Assembly: GCF_022513565.1 (NCBI RefSeq)
Contig: NZ_JAKWBE010000003.1
Span: forward strand, 124,001-188,000
From: Streptomyces gilvus
Lineage (GTDB): Bacteria > Actinomycetota > Actinomycetes > Streptomycetales > Streptomycetaceae
Reading direction: 5' to 3'
DNA length: 64,000 nt
The stretch's first letter is position 1; the number at the start of each line of letters is the position of its first letter. Both the position numbers and the translations under genes were made by a program. This document shows positions 43,399 through 51,633 of this stretch, piece after piece. The notes under the pieces are model-generated. The model was not told the DNA's origin, searched no databases, and was given only the letters and a program-made list of their open reading frames with translations.

Positions 43399-44087
43399 GC
43401 TCCGCCGACGAGGCAGTGCCCGCGTTCGACCTGAGCACCACGCCCCTGCGCGAGGTCAACCAGGCACTGCACGCCGCGGGCCTGGAGGGTGAGTACGTGA
43501 TCGAGAACCCGCGCGGCGCCCACAACGTCGCCGTCGGCCTCGACGCGCCGGTCAAGGTCACCGTCAACGGGCATCTCGGCTACTACGCCGCCGGCATGAA
43601 CCAGCAGGCCGAGGTCGTCATCAACGGCAACGCCGGCACCGGCCTGGCCGAGAACATGATGAGCGGCACCGTCCATGTCACGGGCTCGGCCTCACAGTCG
43701 GCCGGGGCCACAGGGCGTGGCGGTCTGCTGGTCATCGACGGCGACGCCGGCGCCCGCTGCGGCATCTCGATGAAGGGCATCGACATCGTCGTCGGCGGCG
43801 ACGTCGGGCACATGAGCGCGTTCATGGCGCAGAAGGGCCGCCTGGTGGTCCGCGGGGACGCGGGGGACGCGCTCGGCGACTCGCTCTACGAGGCCCGCAT
43901 CTACCTGCGCGGCACCGCCAAGTCGCTCGGGGCCGACTGCGTCGAGAAGGAGTTGCGGCCCGAGCACCTTCAGGAGCTGGCGGGCCTGCTCAAGGCGGCC
44001 GGCTTCGAGGACGACGACCCGGCGTCGTACAAGCGCTACGGCTCGGCCCGCACTCTCTACCACTTCACCCACGAGAACGAGTACTGA
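43395..44087 (+). CDS. glxC: GXGXG-domain subunit (GlxC/MgsB-like)
   Basis: The 230-residue protein is a right-handed beta-helix GXGXG domain like the C-terminal part of glutamate synthase: repeated GHLGYYAAGMNQQ, NGNAGTGLAENMMSG, DGDAGARCGISMKG, GGDVGHMSAFM and RGDAGDALGDSLY. It is structural and holds the channel between the other two subunits. Its ATG overlaps glxB (ATGA), so the three subunits are likely made in equal amounts. Confidence 0.9.
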   Translation: MSSADEAVPAFDLSTTPLREVNQALHAAGLEGEYVIENPRGAHNVAVGLDAPVKVTVNGHLGYYAAGMNQQAEVVINGNAGTGLAENMMSGTVHVTGSASQSAGATGRGGLLVIDGDAGARCGISMKGIDIVVGGDVGHMSAFMAQKGRLVVRGDAGDALGDSLYEARIYLRGTAKSLGADCVEKELRPEHLQELAGLLKAAGFEDDDPASYKRYGSARTLYHFTHENEY

Positions 44088-44098
44088 GGCAGGATCCG

Positions 44099-45442
44099 AT
44101 GACCCTCACCTCCGACGACCGGGCCCGGCTGGGCCTGCGCGAGTCCGCGACCTTCGACCGGGCCACCATCGCCGCGATCCAGCGTGCCGCCGAGACCGGC
44201 ATCTACGACATCCGCGGCTGGGGCGCCAAACGCGCCCTGCCCCACTTCGACGACCTGCTCTTCCTGGGCGCCTCGGTGTCGCGCTACCCGCTGGAGGGCT
44301 ACCGCGAGCGGTGCGGCACCGACGTGGTGCTGGGCGCGCGCAATGCCAAGTACCCCCTCCACCTCGACATCCCGGTGACGATCGCCGGGATGAGCTTCGG
44401 GGCGCTCGGAGCCAACGCCAAGGAGGCCCTCGGCCGCGCGGCCTCGGCCACCGGCACCTCCACCACCACCGGCGACGGCGGCATGACCCCGGAGGAGCGC
44501 GGCCACTCCAAGACGCTGGTGTACCAGTACCTGCCCAACCGCTACGGCATGAACCCGGACGACCTGCGCCGTGCCGACGCCATCGAGATCGTCCTCGGCC
44601 AGGGCGCCAAGCCGGGCGGCGGCGGCATGCTGCTCGGCCAGAAGGTCTCCGAGCGGGTCGCGGGCATGCGGGACCTGCCCGCCGGCATCGACCAGCGCTC
44701 GGCCTCGCGCCACCCCGACTGGACCGGCCCGGACGACCTCACCATCAAGATCAACGAGATCCGGGAGATCACCGACTGGGAGAAGCCGGTCTACGTCAAG
44801 GTCGGCGCCTCGCGCACCTACTACGACGTCAAGCTCGCCGTGCACGCCGGCGCGGACGTCGTGGTGGTGGACGGCATGCAGGGCGGCACCGCCGCCACCC
44901 AGGACGTCTTCATCGAGCACGTCGGCATCCCGACCCTCGCCGCCGTTCCGCAGGCGGTGCAGGCGCTCCAGGAACTCGGCGTCCACAAGAAGCCGGACGG
45001 CGTCCAGCTCATCGTCTCCGGCGGGATCCGCTCCGGCGCCGACGTCGCCAAGGCGCTCGCCCTCGGCGCCGACGCGGTCGCCATCGGCACCGCCGCCCTC
45101 ATCGCGCTGGGCGACAACGACCCGAAGTACGCCGCCGAGTACGAGAAGCTCGGCTCGGCGGCCGGGTTCTACGACCAGTTCCAGGCGGGCCAGGACCCCG
45201 CGGGCATCACCACCCAGGACCCGGAGCTGCAACAGCGGCTCGACCCGGTCGAGGGCGGCCGCCGGGTCGCCAACTACCTGCGGGTGCTCACCATGGAGGC
45301 CCAGACGATCGCCCGCGCCTGCGGCAAGGCCCACGTCACCCACCTGGAGCCCGAGGACATGGTCGCCGTCTCCATCGAGGCGGCCGCCATGGCGCGCGTC
45401 CCGCTCGCCGGTACCTCCTGGATCCCGGGAGCGGGGCTGTGA
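44099..45442 (+). CDS. glxD: FMN-binding glutamate synthase-domain subunit (GlxD/MgsC-like)
   Basis: The 447-residue protein matches the synthase core of glutamate synthase: ITIAGMSFGALGANAKEALGRAA-like start of the FMN barrel, TGDGGMTPEER, GQGAKPGGGGMLLG, VVVDGMQGGTAATQ and SGGIRSGADVAKALALGADAVAIGTA. It would use 2-oxoglutarate or glutamate and ammonia or methylamine from GlxB to make glutamate or N-methylglutamate. It starts 11 bases after glxC and its stop overlaps the next ATG. Confidence 0.9.
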   Translation: MTLTSDDRARLGLRESATFDRATIAAIQRAAETGIYDIRGWGAKRALPHFDDLLFLGASVSRYPLEGYRERCGTDVVLGARNAKYPLHLDIPVTIAGMSFGALGANAKEALGRAASATGTSTTTGDGGMTPEERGHSKTLVYQYLPNRYGMNPDDLRRADAIEIVLGQGAKPGGGGMLLGQKVSERVAGMRDLPAGIDQRSASRHPDWTGPDDLTIKINEIREITDWEKPVYVKVGASRTYYDVKLAVHAGADVVVVDGMQGGTAATQDVFIEHVGIPTLAAVPQAVQALQELGVHKKPDGVQLIVSGGIRSGADVAKALALGADAVAIGTAALIALGDNDPKYAAEYEKLGSAAGFYDQFQAGQDPAGITTQDPELQQRLDPVEGGRRVANYLRVLTMEAQTIARACGKAHVTHLEPEDMVAVSIEAAAMARVPLAGTSWIPGAGL

Positions 45443-46620
45443 TGGCGACGAAGGCAGTGGTCGTCGGCGGCGGCCTGATCGGACTCTCGATCGCCCGGGC
45501 ACTGACCGAGCGCGGACTCACCGACGTGCTCGTCCTGGAGCGGCACCAGCTCGCCGGCGGCGGCACCGGCAAGTCCAGCGGGATCGTCCGCGCGCACTAC
45601 GGCGTGCCCTCGATCGCCGCGATGGCGTGGCGGAGCCTGCCCGTCTTCGAGGAACTCGGCGACCGGGTCGGCTTCCGCCAGGTCGGCTACACCGTCATCG
45701 TCGGCGAGGAGAACGCCGAGCCGCTCAGGGCCAACACCGCCATGCACCAGGGCCTCGGCATCGACGTCGACCTGATCGACAACGACCGGCTGGCCGGGCT
45801 GTGGCCGATGATGGAGGTCGGCGACGTCGCGCTGGCGGCGTACGAACCGCGTGGCGGGTTCGCGGACGCCACCCAACTCGCCCTGCACTACGGGCAGGTG
45901 GCCCGCGAGCACGGCGCCCGCATCCGGCAGAACACCCCCGTCGCCCGCATCCTCACCGCGGGCGACAAGGTGACGGGCGTGGAGCTCGACGGCGGCGAGG
46001 TGATCGACGCCGATCTGGTCGTCGTCGCCTCGGGCTGGTGGTCGGCGAAGCTGCTCGCCGGCCTCGGGATCGACTTCCCCGTGGAGGCCTACCGCTCGGA
46101 GCTCCTCATCGTCGACGCCGGCGAGCCGCTGCCGAACCTCCCGGTCGTCTCCGACCTGGTGAGCCTGCAGTACTGCCGGCTGGAGGGCGCGGGCCAGTTC
46201 CTCGTCGGCAACAGCGACCACGCCGACTTCCAGAAGAAGTTCGTCGACCCCGACAACTACTCCAACATCGCCGGCGAGGCCAGTATCGAGAAGTACGCGG
46301 AGAAGGTGATGCACCGCTTCCCCGGCTTCCCCGAGCCGTCGGTCACCCACACCTACGCCGGCGTGTACGACGTCCCGCCGGACTGGAACCCCGTGATCGC
46401 CCCGGTCTCAGGTGTCGACGGCCTGATCCTCTCCGCCGGCTTCGCCGGCCATGGCTTCAAGATCAGCCCGGCCGTGGGCGACCTCGTCGCCGACCTGGTG
46501 TTCGAGGGCGACAGCACCGACCCCGACATCCCCGCCTCGGACTTCCGCCTCGAACGGTTCGCCGAGGGCAAACCGCTGAGCAGCCTGCACCCCTATGTCG
46601 GTGCCGGCGAGATGCGGTGA
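45442..46620 (+). CDS. FAD-dependent amine oxidoreductase (sarcosine oxidase beta/DAO family)
   Basis: The 392-residue protein has an N-terminal FAD motif VVVGGGLIGLSIARAL and the DAO fold typical of sarcosine oxidase beta and MgdA of N-methylglutamate dehydrogenase (GKSSGIVRAHYGVPSIAAMAWRS, AGFAGHGFKISPAVGDLVAD). The alpha, gamma and delta subunits are absent here. At the place where sarcosine oxidase beta has a flavin-linked His (GGTxRHD-like), this protein reads RGGFADATQ. It probably works alone on an N-methyl or secondary amino acid such as N-methylglutamate. TGATG overlap with glxD. Confidence 0.82.
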   Translation: MATKAVVVGGGLIGLSIARALTERGLTDVLVLERHQLAGGGTGKSSGIVRAHYGVPSIAAMAWRSLPVFEELGDRVGFRQVGYTVIVGEENAEPLRANTAMHQGLGIDVDLIDNDRLAGLWPMMEVGDVALAAYEPRGGFADATQLALHYGQVAREHGARIRQNTPVARILTAGDKVTGVELDGGEVIDADLVVVASGWWSAKLLAGLGIDFPVEAYRSELLIVDAGEPLPNLPVVSDLVSLQYCRLEGAGQFLVGNSDHADFQKKFVDPDNYSNIAGEASIEKYAEKVMHRFPGFPEPSVTHTYAGVYDVPPDWNPVIAPVSGVDGLILSAGFAGHGFKISPAVGDLVADLVFEGDSTDPDIPASDFRLERFAEGKPLSSLHPYVGAGEMR

Positions 46621-46621
46621 C

Positions 46622-47086
46622 GTGACCGAGGTGCTCGACCCCTCCCGGGTGGCCCCGACCCCCTGGCGCAACGGTGCCGGAGCCACCAGGGAGCTCGCGA
46701 GCGGGACCGACGCGTCCGGCCGGGTCCTGTGGCGCATCAGCGTGGCCGATCTCGACCGCGACGCGCCGTTCTCGGCGTTCCCGGGGCTCGATCGCCTCTT
46801 CGTCGCGCTCGGCCCCCTGCGGCTGACGGTCGACGGTCGGCAGCAGCGGCTCACGGCCGGCGACCAGGCGCGGTTCACCGGCGAGGCACCGGTCACGGTG
46901 GCCCTCGACACGCCCACCCGGGCACTCAACGTGATGACGCGACGGGGCGCGTGCCGGGCGGAGGTGATCCTCCGGCCGACGGCCGCCCCTCGCCTCCCGG
47001 CCGACGCCACCGCCCTGACCGTCCTGACCGTCCTGCTGGACGAGCGGGCCGCCGACGTACGACTCCTCAAGGAACCCGATGACTGA
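46622..47086 (+). CDS. hutD: HutD/Ves family protein
   Basis: The 154-residue protein has the family signature PTPWRNGAGATRELA near the start and the cupin-like strands FPGLDRLFVALGPLRLTVDG. HutD proteins accompany histidine utilisation genes and other amino-acid catabolic operons; the biochemical role is unclear, perhaps binding a small nitrogen compound. GTG 46622 lies one base after the oxidoreductase stop, so it is the last intact gene of the unit. Confidence 0.8.
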   Translation: MTEVLDPSRVAPTPWRNGAGATRELASGTDASGRVLWRISVADLDRDAPFSAFPGLDRLFVALGPLRLTVDGRQQRLTAGDQARFTGEAPVTVALDTPTRALNVMTRRGACRAEVILRPTAAPRLPADATALTVLTVLLDERAADVRLLKEPDD

Positions 47087-47207
47087 CACCGTTTCCTCCC
47101 TGCTGGCCGCTCCGCCGGTGAGACGCCAGGCGCAGCCCGAGGGCGGGCGTGGAGTGCCGGGGCATACGGCCGGGGCGAGCCCGAGCACTGCTTCAACACC
47201 CGCGATG
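47079..47207 (+). pseudogene. Possible truncated gene start after hutD
   Basis: An ATG overlapping the hutD stop (ATGACTGA) opens a frame MTDTVSSLLAAPPVR with normal codon use for about 14 codons, after which rare codons and low-complexity residues appear. It may be the beginning of a deleted operon gene. Evidence is thin. Confidence 0.3.
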
Positions 47208-47226
47208 CGACCGGAAGATGAGGCCG

Positions 47227-47877
47227 TCAGGAGGTGGCGTCGGGGAAAGCGATCACGGAGAGGAAGCGGATCGGCAGGTCCACCAGTTCGACGGGGCCGT
47301 GGGCTCCCTCGCCGTCGAGGATCAGGGTGTCGCCCGGCTTGAGGCGGTGAACACTGCGTCCGTGGCCGTAGTCCATCGCGCCTTCCAGCATGTAGATGAA
47401 CTCGGTGCCGGGGTGCTGGAAGAGTGGGTAGGTCTGGCTCTTCGCGGTGAGAGTCACGAGCAGGCACTCGAGGCGCTTGTGCTCACCGCGAAGGGACCCG
47501 AGGAGCTTGTAGTCGTGCCCCACCTGGCTGCCGTTCCGGACGATCGGTGTGCCTCGCCCGGCCTTCACATAGGAGGCCGGGCGCTCGGCGTCAGCTCCGC
47601 GGAACAGTGAGGTCACCGGAATGTCGAGGCCTTTGGCCAGCAGGGAGAGCGTGCTGAGGCTGCACGAGGTCTGGGCATTCTCGATCTTGGAAAGCATCGC
47701 TTTGGAGATACCGACCTTGGCCGCCAGGTCGGTGACCGAAAGCCCGCGCTGATGGCGCAGTTCACGCACGTTGCGGGCGATCGCCGCCTCGAGCTCGAGC
47801 GTCTCGATCGGCTCGTCGGCATGGCGGTCGCGTGCCGTGCCGATGTTGCGCAGCAGCGCGTTCGCGTCTTCTCCCAT
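47227..47877 (-). CDS. XRE-family regulator with cupin sensor domain
   Basis: The 216-residue protein has a helix-turn-helix at about 35-90 (ARNVRELRHQRGLSVTDLAAKVGISKAMLSKIENAQ) and a C-terminal cupin (FQHPGTEFIYMLEGAMDYGHG, LKPGDTLILDGEGAHGP). Regulators of this type sense small amines or amino acids; PuuR is one example. It converges on hutD and is divergent from amt, so it probably controls both directions. A CACTG-C-CAGTG palindrome lies 26 bases before its start. Confidence 0.88.
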   Translation of the reverse strand: MGEDANALLRNIGTARDRHADEPIETLELEAAIARNVRELRHQRGLSVTDLAAKVGISKAMLSKIENAQTSCSLSTLSLLAKGLDIPVTSLFRGADAERPASYVKAGRGTPIVRNGSQVGHDYKLLGSLRGEHKRLECLLVTLTAKSQTYPLFQHPGTEFIYMLEGAMDYGHGRSVHRLKPGDTLILDGEGAHGPVELVDLPIRFLSVIAFPDATS

Positions 47878-47902
47878 GCGTACACCCTAACGTCACAGCG
47901 TC

Positions 47903-47913
47903 CACTGCCAGTG
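47903..47913. promoter_or_regulatory. CACTG-C-CAGTG palindrome, candidate XRE-cupin operator
   Basis: An exact 5+1+5 palindrome in the regulator's own promoter, embedded in GTCCACTGCCAGTGAC. A related ACTGCAGTGA occurs before amt and CAGTGAA before the ligase gene. Confidence 0.45.
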
Positions 47914-48103
47914 ACCGCGGCCCAGCCGGCTCGTACCGGAACGGGAGCCGCGCCCACTGCGGTTGGCCCCACGCCTGTCGGGGCGATGGCCGCCGGCCTG
48001 GCCACGGCGCGGGTCGAGCCGCATCGCCGGTTCAGGCCGGACCGGACGGCCCAGGCAGAAACTCGCGCTTAATTCGGCGCTTGAGCGTCCGTAACACCCG
48101 GAC

Positions 48104-48179
48104 TGTCTACTGCAGTGAAACCTCGTTTCCTTCCATGGGTCCCCGCTGTCCGCGGGACCCACCGATCCACTCAGCGGAG
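48104..48179 (+). promoter_or_regulatory. amt leader: shared motif and hairpin
   Basis: TCTACTGCAGTGAA (48106-48119) is the regulator-like motif. A hairpin (48137-48160; GGGTCCCCGC with GCGGGACCC, one bulge) and the ACTCAGCGGAG element (48169-48179), which includes the ribosome site, follow. The hairpin could attenuate amt expression. Confidence 0.4.
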
Positions 48180-48186
48180 CGTGCGC

Positions 48187-49488
48187 ATGGACACCGGAAG
48201 TACCGCCTGGATGCTCGCGAGCACGGCACTCGTCTGTCTGATGGTGCCGGGGCTGGCCCTCTTCTACGGCGGGATGGTCGCCGCGAAGAGTGTCCTGAAC
48301 ATGATCATGATGACATTCGGAGCCGTCTCCCTCGTCGGCTGCATCTGGGTCGTCTACGGCTTCTCGGCCTCCTTCGGCGACTCGATCGGCGGCGCCGGAC
48401 TGCTCGGTGACGTCACCGAGTACTTCGGTCTGAGCGGTGTGATGAAGGACGACCCGAAGGCGGTCATCCCGCTTTCGGTGTTCGCCGCCTTCCAGGCCCT
48501 GTTCGCGGCCCTGACCGCCGCCCTGATCTGCGGGGCGATCTCGGACCGCATCAAGTTCGGCGCCTGGATGGCGTTCACCGGGATCTGGGTGACCCTGGTC
48601 TATCTGCCGGTCGCCCACTGGGTGTTCGCCTTCGACGGCAAGGGCGTCGTCGGCGGCTGGATCGTCAACAGACTCGGCGCCATCGACTACGCCGGCGGCA
48701 CGGCCGTCCACATCAACTCCGGCGCCGCGGCACTGGCGGTCATCCTCGTCCTCGGCAAGCGCATCGGCTGGAAGAAGGACGGAGGTGCGGAACGGCCCCA
48801 CAACCTGCCCCTGGTGATGCTCGGCGCGGGCCTGCTGTGGTTCGGCTGGTTCGGCTTCAACGGCGGTTCCGCGCTCACCTCGTCCAACGCGGCCTCCGTC
48901 GTCGTCCTCAACACCTTCACCGCGACCTGCTCGGCGATGCTCGGCTGGCTCCTCGTCGAGAAGCTCCGCGACGGCCACGCCACGAGCCTGGGCGCCGCGT
49001 CGGGCGCGATCGCCGGACTGGTCGCCATCACCCCGTCCTGCGGGGCGGTGTCCCCGGTCGGCGCGCTCGCCCTCGGCGCGATCGGCGGTGCGGTCTGCGC
49101 GCTCGCCGTCGGCCTGAAGTACAGGTTCGGCTACGACGACTCCCTGGACGTGGTCGGCATCCACCTCGTCGGCGGCATCACCGGAACCCTGCTGGTCGGT
49201 GTCCTGGCCACCTCGGACGCCCCCAACGGCGTCGACGGCCTGCTCTACGGCGGCGGCTTCTCCCTGCTGGGCAAGCAGGCCGTGGGCGCCTTCGCAGTCC
49301 TGCTGTACTCCTTCGCGGTCACCTGGCTCATCGCCAAGGCCCTGGACAGGACGATGGGGCTGCGGGTGCGGCCCGAGGCCGAGGAGGGCGGCGTCGACGT
49401 CCATCTGCACGCCGAGAGCGCCTACGACCTCCTCCACCCCGTGGCCACCGGTTCGGCGCCCGCCGTCTCCTCGTCTCCGACGCCGTAG
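48187..49488 (+). CDS. amt: Ammonium/methylammonium transporter (Amt)
   Basis: The 433-residue membrane protein has eleven hydrophobic segments and the Amt signatures AVHINSGAAAL and GIHLVGGITGTLL with the two pore histidines, plus LLWFGWFGFNGGSAL. ATG 48187 follows GCGGAGCG. No glnK or glnD follows, unlike the main Streptomyces amtB operon, so this is a second, pathway-linked Amt. Amt proteins also carry methylammonium, which would fit the ligase and N-methylglutamate-like genes upstream. Confidence 0.92.
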   Translation: MDTGSTAWMLASTALVCLMVPGLALFYGGMVAAKSVLNMIMMTFGAVSLVGCIWVVYGFSASFGDSIGGAGLLGDVTEYFGLSGVMKDDPKAVIPLSVFAAFQALFAALTAALICGAISDRIKFGAWMAFTGIWVTLVYLPVAHWVFAFDGKGVVGGWIVNRLGAIDYAGGTAVHINSGAAALAVILVLGKRIGWKKDGGAERPHNLPLVMLGAGLLWFGWFGFNGGSALTSSNAASVVVLNTFTATCSAMLGWLLVEKLRDGHATSLGAASGAIAGLVAITPSCGAVSPVGALALGAIGGAVCALAVGLKYRFGYDDSLDVVGIHLVGGITGTLLVGVLATSDAPNGVDGLLYGGGFSLLGKQAVGAFAVLLYSFAVTWLIAKALDRTMGLRVRPEAEEGGVDVHLHAESAYDLLHPVATGSAPAVSSSPTP

Positions 49489-49521
49489 GAAAGTACGCGC
49501 CGCGGACACACTCGAGCGCCG

Positions 49522-50190
49522 TCAACCGCCACCTGTTCGCACCCCGTCGGTTCCGTCCCCGACGGGCAGGCCCGCCAGCAGAGCGCGCCGGCTGGCCCTG
49601 ACATGCTCACGCATGACGCGCTCGGCGCTGTCGCCGTCCTTTTCCAGGATCAGTTCCAGGACGAGGTGGTGCTCACGGTCGGACTGGATGGCGCGGCCCG
49701 GCTGGCTCAGCGAGGTGTTCACCAGCCGGGCGTACGCGAGCTGGTTCATCAGGATCCGGTAGTGGGCCTGCAGCTTGCTGTTGTCGGAGCCGACTATGAG
49801 CAGGTCGTGGAACTCCTGGACCAGCTTCGCGTACCGTTCCCGGTCGTCCTGCCCCACCGCCTCGTCGGCCTCCCGGAGATTTCGCTCGAGCGAGTCGATC
49901 TCCGGGACGCGGCCGCGCTGGGCGAGGAGGCGTGCGGCCGCGCCTTCGATGAGTTCCTTCATCTCGAAGAGTTCCGTGATCTCCCGGCGGGACGGGGTGG
50001 TGACGAACGTCCCGACGCGGGGCCGGATCTCGACGAGCCCTTCGGTCTGCAGCTGCTTGAGGGCTTCGCGCACCGGCGTACGGCTCACACCGAACTCGTG
50101 CGCGAGGACGGTCTCCGAGAGAGAGGCTCCGGGTTCGACGTCACCGTTGATGATGCGCCTGCGCATCTCGGCGATCACCGTGGCCTGCAT
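49522..50190 (-). CDS. GntR-family (FCD) regulator of the divergent catabolic operon
   Basis: From ATG 50190 the protein has 222 residues: winged helix-turn-helix about 1-65 (LSETVLAHEFGVSRTPVREALKQLQTEGLV) and an FCD ligand domain with the metal-type histidines (EFHDLLI, HYRILM, DREHHLVLELI, MREHVRAS). FCD regulators are usually lifted by a carboxylic acid or a pathway intermediate. A TTGGTATACAAG site stands in the divergent promoter region at 51.4 kb. Its Shine-Dalgarno comes from a dispersed GC palindrome (50198-50219). Confidence 0.87.
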   Translation of the reverse strand: MQATVIAEMRRRIINGDVEPGASLSETVLAHEFGVSRTPVREALKQLQTEGLVEIRPRVGTFVTTPSRREITELFEMKELIEGAAARLLAQRGRVPEIDSLERNLREADEAVGQDDRERYAKLVQEFHDLLIVGSDNSKLQAHYRILMNQLAYARLVNTSLSQPGRAIQSDREHHLVLELILEKDGDSAERVMREHVRASRRALLAGLPVGDGTDGVRTGGG

Positions 50191-50197
50191 CGATCCT

Positions 50198-50219
50198 CCC
50201 CCAGCCGTCGGCCTGGGGG
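50198..50219. repeat. Dispersed GC palindrome supplying the gntR ribosome site
   Basis: CCCCCAG and CTGGGGG flank CCGTCGGC. With the neighbouring GGACCCCCACTTCGG it matches a repeat common between Streptomyces genes. Read on the minus strand its left edge gives GGGGGAGGATCG directly before the gntR ATG. Confidence 0.55.
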
Positions 50220-50288
50220 ACCCCCACTTCGGTTCGCTCTCCGCGCGATTCACCGAATGCTCCTCCCTCTCCCCTACTGCCCACAGGA

Positions 50289-50792
50289 TCATCCCAGAGA
50301 CGTGAGTGCCCCGCCGTCGAAGAACTTGCCCGCGCTGTACACCATCGGGTGGAGCCCGGTGACCGCGGCGTGCACCACTCGGCAGACGAAGATCGTGTGC
50401 GTGCTCGCCCGGAGCCGTTCGCGGATCCGCACCTCCATCTGCGCGCTGCTCCGAGCGATCAGCGGGCTGCCGAACGGACCGCTCTCCCAGTCCAGGTCCT
50501 CGAACTTGTCAGCGGCTTTGCTCGCGAACGTGCCGACGACGTCGAGCTGGTCGCTGGACAGGATGTTGATCGCGAGGTGATCCGCCCGGAACAGACAGTC
50601 ATGCGTGGACGAGGTGTGCTGGACGCACACCATCACCGTGGGAGGGTCGAGCGAGATGCTCGAGAACGCGTTGACGGCCAGCCCTCTGGGGGTCTCTCCA
50701 TCCATCGCGGTCACGACCGTGACACCGGTGACGAACTGCCGGTTCACCTGCTTCATCACGTCGATGTCGGGGGTGGAGGCAAGCGTGGCCAT
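50289..50792 (-). CDS. Flavin reductase (two-component monooxygenase type)
   Basis: The 167-residue protein is a flavin reductase of the HpaC/RutF type: NRQFVTGVTVVTAMDG, GLAVNAFSSISLDPPTVMVCV and LAINILSSDQ bind FMN or FAD. It supplies reduced flavin by diffusion. The natural user is the luciferase-like monooxygenase at 55243. ATG 50792 follows AAGGAGCG. It lies 26 bases after the SnoaL-like gene and before gntR, all on the minus strand. Confidence 0.9.
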   Translation of the reverse strand: MATLASTPDIDVMKQVNRQFVTGVTVVTAMDGETPRGLAVNAFSSISLDPPTVMVCVQHTSSTHDCLFRADHLAINILSSDQLDVVGTFASKAADKFEDLDWESGPFGSPLIARSSAQMEVRIRERLRASTHTIFVCRVVHAAVTGLHPMVYSAGKFFDGGALTSLG

Positions 50793-50818
50793 GGGGTCGC
50801 TCCTTGTCATCTCGATCG

Positions 50819-51244
50819 TCAGTCCTGTCCCACGCTGATGATGCCCAGCGCCGCGAGCAGGGCCCGTGGATCCCATGTCACGTGCTCCTCGGCGATCCGG
50901 TCCCCCTCGAAGCGGGCGAAGGTGGCGCCGCTGATGTCGACGCGCCGCATGGTGGGTGGGACACCGAGGAAGGAATTCATGTGTGTTCCGCTGCTGTGCC
51001 AGCGGATCGCGGCCCTGTCGCCTTCGATCACGATGTCGTCGATGACGGTGGTCAGGTCCGGGAACGCCGCACGTGTGGAGACGATCGCCGCCTTGAAGGC
51101 GTCCAGGTTCTGCGGGTGCGGGTCTGTCCCCTGGCGCAGGTAGGCCGGGTTCAGCAGCGCGTCGAGTGCGTCGACGTCGCCCTGCCCCCAAGCCTCGGCC
51201 CATACCTTCTCGATTCGTTCCCTGCGGGCGTCGGTGTGCGTCAT
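50819..51244 (-). CDS. SnoaL-like ester cyclase-fold protein
   Basis: The 141-residue protein has the NTF2/SnoaL fold pattern: RIEKVWAEAWGQGDVDALDALLNPAYLRQG, then DAFKAAIVSTRAAFPDLTTVIDDIVIEGDRAAIRWHSSGTH. Members include polyketide cyclases, isomerases and hydrolases acting on small molecules. ATG 51244 follows GGGAGAAGAG. It is the first gene of the minus-strand half, so it probably acts on an intermediate of the pathway. The exact reaction is unknown. Confidence 0.8.
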   Translation of the reverse strand: MTHTDARRERIEKVWAEAWGQGDVDALDALLNPAYLRQGTDPHPQNLDAFKAAIVSTRAAFPDLTTVIDDIVIEGDRAAIRWHSSGTHMNSFLGVPPTMRRVDISGATFARFEGDRIAEEHVTWDPRALLAALGIISVGQD

Positions 51245-51426
51245 CTCTTCTCCCTTCACAGTGCCGGCCTTCTGGAGAATGCGGTCCGTCCACGGGCGCG
51301 AACAGGAGTGCCCGGGCCCTGCCGGAGGCGGCCGGAAAGGCCGCGGGAGCGGAACCGTTCGCGTCCCCTCCGCCGCGCCCTCGGCCACGGAATCCCCTGG
51401 TCCACAAGGGTGAGCCCGACCCCAAG

Positions 51427-51438
51427 TTGGTATACAAG
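51427..51438. promoter_or_regulatory. GntR operator candidate TTGGTATACAAG
   Basis: The near-palindrome around GTATAC fits the TTGTATACAA-like sites of FCD-type GntR proteins. It is the only such site in the 389-base divergent region (51245-51633), which otherwise carries no gene I can support. Confidence 0.5.
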
Positions 51439-51595
51439 AAGCAGTAAGGCATGCCACAGCGGGAGCGTCAAGGGCTCAGCGGCTCCGCACCACGCAACAT
51501 CCCCGCTGATCGCCAGAATATGCAGTTCAAGCGCGACTTCATCGGCGTCGCCCCCGGAGTCCGGAAGGCGTGCGAAGGGCCTTCGGACAGGACCC

Positions 51596-51625
51596 TTGAC
51601 CGGTTTGCACGCACATGCTTATCGT
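51596..51625 (+). promoter_or_regulatory. Predicted promoter of the DUF1185 operon
   Basis: TTGACC (51596-51601) and TATCGT (51620-51625) are 18 bases apart. The ATG at 51634 lies at the expected transcription start, so the first gene may be leaderless. Confidence 0.45.
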
Positions 51626-51633
51626 CCTGTGCC

